From assembly GCF_024499015.1 (NCBI RefSeq), contig NZ_CP098604.1, forward strand, positions 558,001 to 622,000: a DNA stretch of 64,000 bases. Reading direction: 5' to 3'. The notes under the pieces were generated by a model. That model searched no databases, was not told the origin of the DNA, and was given only the letters and a program-made list of their open reading frames with translations. Position 1 is the first letter of the stretch. Each line of letters opens with the position of its first letter. The stretch is from Xanthomonas hortorum pv. pelargonii. GTDB taxonomy: Bacteria > Pseudomonadota > Gammaproteobacteria > Xanthomonadales > Xanthomonadaceae. The position numbers and the translations under genes are program-made. Below, piece by piece: positions 8,805 through 17,370 of the stretch.

Positions 8805-10055
8805 TCAGCCCGCGCCCGCCATCGCGCGCAAGGTGATGCCGACCAGATAGGCCAGATAGGTGCCGGTGGCATAGCCCATCGTGCCGAGCAACACACCAAC
8901 CGGCGCCAGTGCCGGGTGGAAGGCCGCAGCGACCATCGGCGCCGACGCCGGGCCACCGATGTTGGATTGCGAGCCGATCGCGAAATAGAAGAACGGCACC
9001 CGCAGCAACCGGCCCAGACCCCACAGCAGCGCAATGTGCACGGCGATCCAGATCAGCCCGAGCAGGAACAGCCATGGCCGGTCCAGCAGCGCCAGCAGAT
9101 CCATCTGCATACCGATGCAGGCGATCAGGAAGTACAGCAGCAGCGTGCCGATTTTGGAGGCGCCAGCCCCTTCCAGCGTGCGGGCGCGGGTGAAGCTCAG
9201 CAGCAACCCCAGGCTGGTCGCCAGCACCACCACCCACACAAACGGGGTGTCCAGACTGAACTGGCTGGCCCAGCTCAGGTTGGCCTTACACCATGCCGCC
9301 AGCGGATTGGCCAGCGCGTGCGCCAGGCCGACGCCGCCGAACGCCACCGCCACGATCACCATCAAATCGGCCAACGTGGGAATGCGCGCGTGTTCGGCCT
9401 GGAAGCGCGCCATGCGCTCCTGCAAGGCATCCAGCGCGCGGGTATCGGCACCGCTACGCGCATCGATGTTGCGCGCCCGCCCGGCCAGGAAGATCAGCAC
9501 CGCCATCCACACATAACCGACGCCGACATCGACCACCGCAAACTGGCCGAAGGTGGTGGCATCCACATTGAAGACTTCGCGCATGGCCAGCATGTTGGCG
9601 CCGCCGCCGATCCAGCTCCCGGCCAGCGCCGCCATGCCGGCCCAGGTGTCGCCGGCCACGGTGGCCGGATGCAGCCAGCGCATCACCCAGAACGCGACCA
9701 CCGCACCCAGCATGATGCTCAGCGAGGCGCCCAGATACATGGCCACCAGCTTGGGGCCCAGCCCCAGGATTGCGCGCAGGTCGATACTCAGCGTCAATAA
9801 GATCAGCGCCGCCGGCAGCAGCACGTCGCGGGCGATCGGGTTGTACAGACGGGTGTTGGCACCGTCGATCAGGCCGACGGTGTTGTAGATACCCGGCAGC
9901 AGATAGCACAGCAACAAGGCCGGCACCACGGCATAGAAACTCCGCCACGGGCCGCGCTCGCGCGAGGAGGTCCAGAACACCGCCCCCAAGGTGGCGGCGA
10001 TCAAGCCGAAGACGACGATATCGTTTTGGATCAGCGCAGCACCGGCGACATTCAC
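8805..10055 (-). CDS. DUF819 family membrane protein
   Basis: About 416 residues with 10-12 hydrophobic segments, of the DUF819 (YjcL-like) family of inner-membrane proteins whose substrate is unknown. Family signatures are LAGSWIGGGANMLAM near residue 155, FAIGSQSNIGGPASAPMVAA near the end, and DVGVGYVWMAVLIF. The frame is open to 10118; I chose the GTG at 10055 (VNVAGAALIQNDIVVFG) because the first membrane segment follows directly, but the ribosome site is weak and the ATG at 10118 is not excluded. It is convergent with the effector gene. Confidence 0.88.
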   Translation of the reverse strand: MNVAGAALIQNDIVVFGLIAATLGAVFWTSSRERGPWRSFYAVVPALLLCYLLPGIYNTVGLIDGANTRLYNPIARDVLLPAALILLTLSIDLRAILGLGPKLVAMYLGASLSIMLGAVVAFWVMRWLHPATVAGDTWAGMAALAGSWIGGGANMLAMREVFNVDATTFGQFAVVDVGVGYVWMAVLIFLAGRARNIDARSGADTRALDALQERMARFQAEHARIPTLADLMVIVAVAFGGVGLAHALANPLAAWCKANLSWASQFSLDTPFVWVVVLATSLGLLLSFTRARTLEGAGASKIGTLLLYFLIACIGMQMDLLALLDRPWLFLLGLIWIAVHIALLWGLGRLLRVPFFYFAIGSQSNIGGPASAPMVAAAFHPALAPVGVLLGTMGYATGTYLAYLVGITLRAMAGAG

Positions 10056-10287
10056 TACGGGCGGACATCCAGAAAGTGGCCGCCAATGCGCGGATCGACC
10101 AACAGCGGACGATGGCATGAATCTAGCCGACCCGGGCCTCTACGCACACCCTGGTATCGATGTTGACATCAGCATCGTCACGAGGAGCTTGCCGCAGAGA
10201 TGATTCGTGGGCTGTGCGGGAAAGCCAATCGCCGATGTCGCAGATGTAGAGCGAACAGAGGTAGTTCTAGATGTTTGTCAGACGCTC

Positions 10288-10503
10288 TCAGCCATACCGC
10301 CGCACCACGCGGTCGCCCTCGGCGGTCTTCAACACCACGCCGCTGGGCTGGCCAGTGGTCAGGCAATGCAGTCTGGCCATCACCTCGGCGTTTTCCAACG
10401 CGCCCTGCTCGCGCAGATAACGCAGCGGCGACCACTGCGGCCGGGTGACCCACCAGCCGCCCTGCTCGGGATGGATGCTTACAACGTAGCGGGACTCGTC
10501 CAT
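10288..10503 (-). CDS. Small conserved-looking protein of unknown function
   Basis: A 71-residue protein beginning MDESRYVVSIHPEQGGWWVT. The start has GGAGG five bases upstream and the third codon positions are strongly GC-biased, so it is likely real although longer frames overlap on the other strand. The N-terminal strand-turn-strand pattern (YVVSIHPEQGGWWV, ending VVRRYG) resembles the DUF2188-type small folds, but I cannot assign it. It is soluble, with no signal or membrane segment. Confidence 0.7.
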   Translation of the reverse strand: MDESRYVVSIHPEQGGWWVTRPQWSPLRYLREQGALENAEVMARLHCLTTGQPSGVVLKTAEGDRVVRRYG

Positions 10504-11025
10504 CAGGCCTCCGGCCGGTGCGTGCAGCGATCAACGATGGTGCGTAACGCGTGCGGGCTATCGCAGCGCGCTGCGCGTGGGAACGCGTTCTCCCATCAGC
10601 ATGCCGACGTGCCCTTACTCAAGGGGCCGCGGGAGAGTGGCCAAGGGCCCCGCGTCCGGCATAGCCAGAATGTTCTTTTGATTATGGGAATACCGTCGGG
10701 TGGACACTGGCAGTGCGGTAGGAAAATTCTTACATGACACCGGTCATGCGCAGCGCTACAGTCGATCCCGAGCGGCGAACAGACGTCGCGAGCGGCCGTC
10801 AGGTAGCGCGGACGGTGGCAGCGGGGAGGTCAATCGCGCTTGGGAAGTACCTCGGGGGAGGAGTTGCATGCATCTGCTCAGGAAGTTCCAGTTTCCGGTC
10901 AAATCCGCGATGGTGGTGGGTTATGTCCTGGTGATCCGGGAAGCGATCGTCTTGTGGTCCTGAGTACGTCAGGCCTCTGACGCTCAGGCTGCCGCATCGC
11001 ACGGACCGAGACCCGTCATGGCGTC
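10504..11025. other. 522-base region with one possible micro-gene
   Basis: No standard-size gene is supported. The left part is GC-rich with short imperfect inverted repeats around 10620-10670; an AT-richer patch (10670-10740) could hold a promoter reading rightwards towards the 31-codon frame listed separately. Confidence 0.6.
10868..10963 (+). CDS. Possible 31-residue micro-protein
   Basis: The frame MHLLRKFQFPVKSAMVVGYV plus 11 residues starts at an ATG preceded, four to five bases away, by GGGGGAGGAG, one of the best Shine-Dalgarno sequences in the window. The peptide has a basic start then a hydrophobic stretch that could be one membrane segment. It might equally be the remnant of a chemoreceptor-type N-terminus (basic-FQFPVK-hydrophobic). 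Nothing else supports expression. Confidence 0.3.
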   Translation: MHLLRKFQFPVKSAMVVGYVLVIREAIVLWS

Positions 11026-11634
11026 TCAGTCCGCGTCCACCCAGCCACGCTGTTGTGCGGCTGCCAGGTCGGCGGGCGTGTCCACGTCCAGGGCGAGTGC
11101 CGGTGCGCTCACGCAGCCCAGCGTCTGCACGTCCAGGCTGGCGAACAGACCGCGCAGGCCGCTATCGGCCTGCAACGGCACATCTGCCCACGCGGCATGC
11201 GTCACCACTGCGGGGATGCCGCGTACCCCGGCGTAGCCGCTGGTGGCGCACCCCGAGGCTGCATGACCGGCCTCTTCGAGTAGCGCACGCAGATGCGGTG
11301 CGTCCAGCGCGGGTTGGTCGCAGCCCAGGATCAGGCTGCGCCGCAGCGTTGTGTCGTCCTGCACGTAGTGCCGTAGCGCGGCCAGGCTGGAGCCCATGCC
11401 TGCAGACCAGTTGCCGTGCCGCAGCACTTCCACCTCCAGACCTTGCAGGACATCGGTCAGTGCGTCGGCCTCTGCGCCCAGCACCACCACGCAGCGGCGC
11501 GGCGACGTCTGCAGCGCGAGACGCGCGAAGCGACGCAACAGTGGCTCGCCATCGCGCATCAGCAATTGTTTTGCCCGGCCCAGACGACGGCCGGCGCCTG
11601 CGGCGAGTAGCAGTGCAGCATGATCGCTGCTCAT
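11026..11634 (-). CDS. MocA-like molybdenum cofactor cytidylyltransferase
   Basis: A 202-residue NTP-transferase of the MobA/MocA fold. The signature LLLAAGAGRRLGRAKQLLMRDGE sits at residues ~7-30 (nucleotide-binding GxGxRxGxxK), then CDQP (metal site) near residue 105. MocA adds CMP to molybdopterin-Mo to make the dinucleotide cofactor required by xanthine-oxidase-family enzymes. It lies on the same strand 436 bases beyond xdhC and the paoABC genes, which need exactly this cofactor. The frame is open to 11718; ATG 11634 is chosen because the nucleotide motif follows at once. Confidence 0.87.
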   Translation of the reverse strand: MSSDHAALLLAAGAGRRLGRAKQLLMRDGEPLLRRFARLALQTSPRRCVVVLGAEADALTDVLQGLEVEVLRHGNWSAGMGSSLAALRHYVQDDTTLRRSLILGCDQPALDAPHLRALLEEAGHAASGCATSGYAGVRGIPAVVTHAAWADVPLQADSGLRGLFASLDVQTLGCVSAPALALDVDTPADLAAAQQRGWVDAD

Positions 11635-12069
11635 GCGCTCGATACCGCAGTGCGTGGCGAAGAACCTCGCGGTATCGGCTGTGAATCGCGTCGTGAACGG
11701 CTTATCTGCCCATTGCAAATGGGTGCCCTGCTTGCACGCGACGGACCTTGGTCAGCGTCGCGAGATGCGTCGTCATCGTGATCAGAAAATACGGTCATGG
11801 CGACGTCGCGCGTAGTGGAGATGCGCTCAGCGTAGAGATCCGACTGTGCGTGCCGGGTGACTACGTGGCGCGTGTCTGCGGCACTTGTTGGCAAGGAATA
11901 CGCGCGCCGGGAGCGACGCCGCCAAATCAACCAATGCCCAATAATACATATTGAAGATAATTCAAATCAAAGCAGCCCAGTGCCTGGCTAACACTCGGTG
12001 CTTCTGCTTTTTCAAGCAACCGTCAATGGTGAGCATCCGTGCACTGATCTGGCGCAGCGGGCTATCGCC
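11635..12069. other. 435-base region without a gene
   Basis: No supported gene between the mocA-like gene and xdhC. Bases ~11935-12020 are much more AT-rich than the surroundings (ATAATACATATTGAAGATAA and a CTTTTTC run), which may mark a promoter or terminator, or inserted DNA. Confidence 0.6.
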
Positions 12070-13119
12070 TTACGCACTTCGTGCAGCAATACCGCGAGCT
12101 AACCCACGACTCCTCACTTCGGCAGCCTGCAGATCGGCGACCGCCTGCGTGGCCTCGGCGACGATGCCGAGCGCGATCGTGTGCGGCGACGAGCGCCCCA
12201 TCCGCCAGCCGGCGGGTAGTCGTACACGCGCCAACGCTGCATCGTCGTGGCCGAGCGCACGCAGTGCCTGCAGACGCGCTTCGCGTTTGTGCCGGCTACC
12301 CAGAATGCCGATACAGGCGACGTTGGATGCGAGCCCACGATGCGCGACCTGCAGATCGATATCGCTGTCGTGGGCCAGGCTGTACAACGCGCTGTCTGCA
12401 TCCAGCACCAGATCCTGCAACGCCTCGCTCAACGCGCGGCGATCGTAGTGTTCCGGGGCCAGGCCAGGCGGTGGTTCGCTGGGACCATGCGGTCGCAGCA
12501 CGCGCAGCTCGATGCCCATCTGGCTGGCCAGGGTCACCAGCACCAGCAGCGCAGGATCGGCGCCGACCAATACCAATCGCAATGGCGGCCGATGCGTGCG
12601 CAGGAATTCGCTGGCGCGTACATCCTGCGTATTCGCCGGATAACGCACTGCGCCGGACTCTCGATCCAGCGCGACGTGGAACGCACGGCGATGCTGGCGC
12701 GCATTGCGCCAGCGCACCAGATGCTCGCCCAGATCCGGCACCGGCCAGACCAGCACGCCGATGCGTCCGCCACAGCTGAGCTGGATGTCGAGCACCTCGC
12801 TGCCCTCGCCGTAATCGAGCCAACGCGGCTGGCCGTCGCGCAGTGCGGCGATGGCTTCGTGCGCCACCGCCGCTTCCACGCAACCGCCGGAGACATAACC
12901 GGCCACCCGGCCGTCTGCGCTGATCGCCATCTCGCTGCCCAACGGGCGCGGCGACGAGCCTTGCACGTCGATCAGCGTGGCGATCGCCACCCGCTGCCCT
13001 GCCCGATGCCAGGCGGTGAGCGTGGGCAGCAAATCGTCGTGCAATGCATAGCTCGGCCATGCCGGCCATGCCGGCTCGGCCGGAGGCGCATGCGCGACCG
13101 GGGCCACCAATGCACTCAC
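12070..13119 (-). CDS. XdhC/CoxI family molybdenum cofactor insertion chaperone (PaoD-like)
   Basis: A 349-residue XdhC-type protein. The N-terminal domain has IATLIDVQGSSPRPLGSEMA and the GYVSGGCVEAAV motif with the conserved Cys; the C-terminal Rossmann-like domain has LVLVGADPALLVL and ends IGILGSRHKREARLQALRAL and SPHTIALGIVAEA. Such proteins bind the cytosine dinucleotide form of the cofactor, sulfurate it and insert it in the large subunit. The start is GTG 13119, overlapping the stop of the molybdenum subunit by four bases (GTGA), so it is coupled to paoC exactly as E. coli paoD follows paoC. Confidence 0.92.
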   Translation of the reverse strand: MSALVAPVAHAPPAEPAWPAWPSYALHDDLLPTLTAWHRAGQRVAIATLIDVQGSSPRPLGSEMAISADGRVAGYVSGGCVEAAVAHEAIAALRDGQPRWLDYGEGSEVLDIQLSCGGRIGVLVWPVPDLGEHLVRWRNARQHRRAFHVALDRESGAVRYPANTQDVRASEFLRTHRPPLRLVLVGADPALLVLVTLASQMGIELRVLRPHGPSEPPPGLAPEHYDRRALSEALQDLVLDADSALYSLAHDSDIDLQVAHRGLASNVACIGILGSRHKREARLQALRALGHDDAALARVRLPAGWRMGRSSPHTIALGIVAEATQAVADLQAAEVRSRGLARGIAARSA

Positions 13120-15323
13120 GCGCGCAGCAACTCGGGCATGTGCGGCAGCAGCTTGTCGAGCGTGACCGGATAATCGCGCACGCGCACGCCGGTGGCGTTG
13201 TAGACCGCATTGGCGATGGCCGCAGCGACCCCACAGATGCCCAACTCGCCCACGCCCTTGGCCTTCATCGGCGAGGACATCGGGTCGCTTTCTTCGAGAA
13301 AGATCACTTCCTGATGCGGGATATCCGCATGCACTGGCACTTCGTAACCGGCCAGGTCGTGATTGACGAAAAAGCCCAGTCGCTTGTCGACCGCCAGCTC
13401 TTCCATCAAGGCGGCGCCTGCACCCATGGTCATGCCGCCAATCACCTGGCTGCGCGCCGATTTGGGGTTGAGGATGCGTCCGGCCGCGCACACCGCGAGC
13501 ATGCGCCGGATGCGTACTTCAGCAGTGGCGATATCCACGCCGACTTCGACAAAGTGCGCGCCGAACGTGGAGAGCTGATGCGTCTTGGACAAATCACCGA
13601 ACTCGATCTTGTCTTCCACCACCAACGCACCGTTGGCCGCCGCATCACCCAGCGCGATGCGCTTGCCGCCTGCGCGTACATGGCTGTCGGCAAATTCGGC
13701 CTTGGCCGGGTCCAGACCGAGTTGCTTGGCAACGGCTTCGCGCAGCTTCACCGACGCTGCATACACGCCGGCCGTCGAGCTATTGGCGCCCCACTGACCG
13801 CCGGAGCCGGCCGATGCCGGGAAGCTGGAATCACCCAGTCGCACGTCCACCCAATCCAGCGGCACGCCCATCATTTCCGCAGCGGTCTGCGCAATGATGG
13901 TGTAGGAACCGGTGCCGATATCGGTCATGTCGGTTTCCACCACCACGCGCCCGCCCTGCTCCAGGCGCATGCGCGCGCCGGAGGTCATCGCCGGTGAATT
14001 ACGGAATGCGGCTGCCACCCCCATGCCAACCAACCAGCGACCATCACGGGTGCTGGCCGGCTTGGCCTTGCGCTTGGACCACTCGAACCGCTTGGCGCCG
14101 TCTTCCAGACACTTGACCAACTGCCGCTGCGAGAACGGACGCTGCGGATTTTCAGGATCCACCTGGGTGTCGTTGACGATGCGGAACGTGACCGGATCCA
14201 TGTCGAGCTTTTCGGCCATTTCGTCCATGGCCACTTCCAGCGCCATCAAGCCCGGTGCTTCGCCGGGCGCACGCATGGCGTTGCCTTCCGGCAGATCCAG
14301 CACGGCCAGACGCGTGGCGATCAGGCGATTGGCACCGGCATACAGCAACTGCGTCTGCGCAGCGGCGTTCTCGGCACCGCCCTCAGGCAAATCGCCGGAC
14401 CAGGTTTCATGTGCGATCGCGGTGATCTTGCCGTCACGCTGCGCACCGATACGGATGTGCTGCAGGGTGGCCGGGCGATGCGTGGTGTTGTTGAAGATGA
14501 GCGGCCGCGGCAACATCACCTTGACCGGGCGCCCCACCTGGCGTGCAGCCAACGAGGCCAGCACCGCATCGGCGCGCAGGAACAATTTTCCACCGAAGCC
14601 ACCACCGATATACGGCGACATCAGGCGCACGTTTTCGCGCGGAATATTCAGCGTTTTCGCCAGATCGCCCGCGCTCCAATTGATCATCTGATTGGAGGTC
14701 CAGACGCTGAGCTTGTCGCCTTCCCACTGTGCGATCGATGCATGCGGCTCCATCATCGCGTGCGAATGGTCGGGCGTGGTGTATTCGGCATCCAGCTGCA
14801 CCGGTGCGGCTGCGAAGGCGCCAGCGAAGTTACCGACTGCACTATTCGGCGCGCCGCCTTCCTTGGTGACCCTGGCGCCATCGCGTGCTTTTTCCAGATC
14901 GTAGGCGCCAACATGGCGACCGTAGTCGACCTTGATCAGCCGGCCTGCGGCACGCGCCTGTTCGAAAGTCTCGGCAACCACCACGGCAATGGCCTGGTGG
15001 TAGTGCTGAATCTCCGGCCCGCCCAGCAATTTGGCCGTGTTGTATTTGCCTTTGTCCAGCTTGCCGGCGTTCTGCGCAGTGACGATGCCCAGCACACCGG
15101 GTGCATTGCGTGCAGCGCTCAGATCGATGCTGCGGATGGTGCCTTTGGAGATGCCTGCACCGATGACATGGCCGTAGGCCGCGCGAGCAGGCAGGTCATG
15201 GTGTTCGTACGCATACGGCGCCTGGCCGGTGGTTTTGAGCGGACCATCGATGCGATCGACAGGCTTGCCGACGACCTTGAGTTGATCGATGGGATTGATA
15301 CCGGCGGGAGTGTCGAATTTCAT
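13116..15323 (-). CDS. paoC: Aldehyde oxidoreductase, molybdenum-binding subunit
   Basis: A 735-residue large subunit of the xanthine oxidase family (PaoC/YagR). The N-terminal domain (~20-130) binds the small subunits; the molybdopterin domains show YIGGGFGGKLFLRADAV, MRAPGEAPGL, and GGQWGANSSTAGVYAA. The catalytic Glu is in KGVGELGICGVAAAIANAVY near the C-terminus. It oxidises aldehydes (often aromatic) with a molybdenum-cytosine dinucleotide, passing electrons to the FeS and FAD subunits. It has no signal peptide of its own and would be exported with the Tat-bearing PaoA. One base separates it from paoB upstream; it overlaps xdhC downstream. Confidence 0.95.
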   Translation of the reverse strand: MKFDTPAGINPIDQLKVVGKPVDRIDGPLKTTGQAPYAYEHHDLPARAAYGHVIGAGISKGTIRSIDLSAARNAPGVLGIVTAQNAGKLDKGKYNTAKLLGGPEIQHYHQAIAVVVAETFEQARAAGRLIKVDYGRHVGAYDLEKARDGARVTKEGGAPNSAVGNFAGAFAAAPVQLDAEYTTPDHSHAMMEPHASIAQWEGDKLSVWTSNQMINWSAGDLAKTLNIPRENVRLMSPYIGGGFGGKLFLRADAVLASLAARQVGRPVKVMLPRPLIFNNTTHRPATLQHIRIGAQRDGKITAIAHETWSGDLPEGGAENAAAQTQLLYAGANRLIATRLAVLDLPEGNAMRAPGEAPGLMALEVAMDEMAEKLDMDPVTFRIVNDTQVDPENPQRPFSQRQLVKCLEDGAKRFEWSKRKAKPASTRDGRWLVGMGVAAAFRNSPAMTSGARMRLEQGGRVVVETDMTDIGTGSYTIIAQTAAEMMGVPLDWVDVRLGDSSFPASAGSGGQWGANSSTAGVYAASVKLREAVAKQLGLDPAKAEFADSHVRAGGKRIALGDAAANGALVVEDKIEFGDLSKTHQLSTFGAHFVEVGVDIATAEVRIRRMLAVCAAGRILNPKSARSQVIGGMTMGAGAALMEELAVDKRLGFFVNHDLAGYEVPVHADIPHQEVIFLEESDPMSSPMKAKGVGELGICGVAAAIANAVYNATGVRVRDYPVTLDKLLPHMPELLRA

Positions 15324-15324
15324 A

Positions 15325-16275
15325 TCAGGCCCTCGTGTCGGCCAGGATCGCGGTCAAGGTGCGCTCCACCAGCGGCAGCTTGAATGCATTGTGTTCGGTC
15401 GGCTGTGCGCCATCGAGCAACACAGAGACGATGGCACGCGCACCTTGGCGCGACTGCGCTTCGGCGGCTTCGCTGCGCCAGGGTTTGTGCGCAACGCCAC
15501 CCACACCCACACGTGCGCTGCCGTCGCGCTGCACGACTGCCGCAACCGACACCAATGCAAACGCATACGACGCGCGGTCGCGCACCTTGCGATAGACATG
15601 CGTCCCGCCAATCGGCTTGGGCAAGCTCACCGCGGTGATCAGCTCGCCGCGTTCCAGTACAGTTTCCAGATGCGGTGTCTTGCCGGGCGCGCGATAGAAA
15701 TCGGACAACGGCACTGCACGCGTCTGCCCATCGGGGCGTACTGTTTCCACCACCGCATCCAGCACGCGCATTGCAATCGCCATGTCGCTCGGATGCGTTG
15801 CGATGCAGTCTTCGCTGACACCGATCACTGCAAGCTGCCGGTTGAAACCGCCGATCGCCGCGCAGCCGCTGCCAGGCAGGCGCTTGTTGCACGGCTGATT
15901 GGTATCGTAAAAATACGGGCAACGCGTACGCTGCAGCAGATTGCCGGCGGTGGTCGCACGATTGCGCAACTGCCCCGAGGCACCTGCCAACAATGCGCGC
16001 GACAACAGTGCGTAATCGCGACGAACGCGCGCATCTGCGGCCAGATCGGTATTGCGCACCAGCGCACCGATCCGCAGGCCACCCTCCGGCGTAGCGTCGA
16101 TCGTGTCCAGGCTCAGGCCGTTGACATCGATCAGGTGCGAGGGGGTTTCGATTTGCAGCTTCATCAGATCCAGCAGGTTCGTACCGCCTGCGATGAACTT
16201 GGCACCCGGCTGACGCGCAGCCTTGGCCGCCGCATCGGCTGGCGAGGTGGCGCGCTCGTAGCTAAAGGCCTTCAT
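15325..16275 (-). CDS. paoB: Aldehyde oxidoreductase, FAD-binding subunit
   Basis: A 316-residue FAD subunit (CO dehydrogenase medium-chain fold). The flavin site is [20 protein letters not shown] near residue 30, then [14 protein letters not shown] cysteine-rich insertion, [20 protein letters not shown] followed by SGCAAIGG, matches the extra [4Fe-4S] cluster loop of PaoB-type subunits, which supports the pao rather than the xdh assignment. The C-terminal domain is CODH-FAD-C. Its start overlaps the end of paoA by four bases (ATGA), so the two are translated together. Confidence 0.95.
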   Translation of the reverse strand: MKAFSYERATSPADAAAKAARQPGAKFIAGGTNLLDLMKLQIETPSHLIDVNGLSLDTIDATPEGGLRIGALVRNTDLAADARVRRDYALLSRALLAGASGQLRNRATTAGNLLQRTRCPYFYDTNQPCNKRLPGSGCAAIGGFNRQLAVIGVSEDCIATHPSDMAIAMRVLDAVVETVRPDGQTRAVPLSDFYRAPGKTPHLETVLERGELITAVSLPKPIGGTHVYRKVRDRASYAFALVSVAAVVQRDGSARVGVGGVAHKPWRSEAAEAQSRQGARAIVSVLLDGAQPTEHNAFKLPLVERTLTAILADTRA

Positions 16276-16922
16276 GCGCGGTCTCCGGCGACATCGTTGA
16301 TCGCGTCGACAATGTTGGAATACGCGCCACAGCGGCAGATATTGCCGCTCATGCGTTCCTGCAGTTCGGGAGTGGTGAGCCTGGTCTTGCCGGTGAGATC
16401 TTCAGTGACGTGGCTGGGAATGCCGCGCTTGACTTCGTCCAGCACCGCCACCGCCGAACAGATCTGGCCCGGCGTGCAATAGCCGCACTGATAGCCATCG
16501 TGTTTGACAAACGCGGCCTGCATCGGATGCAGCTTGTCGGGCGTTCCCAGTCCTTCGATGGTGGTGATCTTGCCGCCCTGATGCATGACGGCCAGCGACA
16601 AGCAGGAGTTCATGCGCTGCCCATCGACGATGACCGTACACGCACCGCATTGGCCGTGATCGCAGCCCTTCTTGGTCCCGGTCAGGTGCAAGTGCTCGCG
16701 CAAGGCATCCAGCAAGGTGGTGCGATTATCCAACGTCAATGTCACCGGCTTGCCGTTGACCTCGAACGCAACCTGGCTCGACGCATTGGCTGGTTCGATG
16801 GCTTGACGCTGCGACATCGCATTGGCGGCAGTCGCCGCCATCGACTGGGTTGCGGCAACGCTGGCTGCCGACGCCGTGCCAGCGATCAGTACCTCGCGAC
16901 GGGTCATCTTGATGTCTCTCAT
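16272..16922 (-). CDS. paoA: Aldehyde oxidoreductase, [2Fe-2S] subunit with Tat signal
   Basis: About 216 residues. The N-terminus has a twin-arginine motif ([10 protein letters not shown]) and an Ala-rich core, so the whole PaoABC complex should reach the periplasm by Tat. The ferredoxin domain has Cys in [20 protein letters not shown] and in the following CL, and the helical domain has [13 protein letters not shown] and [13 protein letters not shown], giving two [2Fe-2S] clusters. I start at ATG 16922, which has GGAG at nine bases upstream; the frame reaches 16940. It heads the operon paoA-paoB-paoC-xdhC, read away from the diguanylate cyclase. Confidence 0.94.
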   Translation of the reverse strand: MRDIKMTRREVLIAGTASAASVAATQSMAATAANAMSQRQAIEPANASSQVAFEVNGKPVTLTLDNRTTLLDALREHLHLTGTKKGCDHGQCGACTVIVDGQRMNSCLSLAVMHQGGKITTIEGLGTPDKLHPMQAAFVKHDGYQCGYCTPGQICSAVAVLDEVKRGIPSHVTEDLTGKTRLTTPELQERMSGNICRCGAYSNIVDAINDVAGDRA

Positions 16923-17370
16923 GGCTGGCATCTCCAACAATGCTGGCTTATACAGTTCTTAAATAATGTGAAGCGTGGCCGGTCACAAGCGCGTGAGTAA
17001 GTGCCATCGGCGCTGGCTTGAACACGGAGGTGAAACACAGGGATGGACCGAGTTTAGTGCCGGTCTATGCGCACATTGGCGGCATGAGATGCATGCGCCT
17101 ATGAACCCCGCTCATCATTGCGGCCAGGGATTTCACGACGTGTTCGCATACGCGCACGAGGCGTGTTTCTCGTCATCCAATCACACGCATGGTCGCTCGC
17201 AAGCAAGCCGGACAGTGCAACCGTCGGCGATCAAATGGCGGCTGCCGAGCACATGCGGTGTCAATCACAGATTGGTGCAGCGCTCTTGAATGCCGTACAG
17301 CTGCGGTCCAGGGCAACGCGTACGCTGGCACACCCATTGCAGGGTCTTGGTGTCCAGACAGGTAGCCACC
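16923..17370. other. 448-base divergent promoter region
   Basis: It separates paoA (leftward) from the diguanylate cyclase gene (rightward), and must hold both promoters. Short frames here are not supported. An AT-rich patch at ~16945-16970 (CTTATACAGTTCTTAAATAATG) is the likeliest pao promoter area. Confidence 0.65.
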
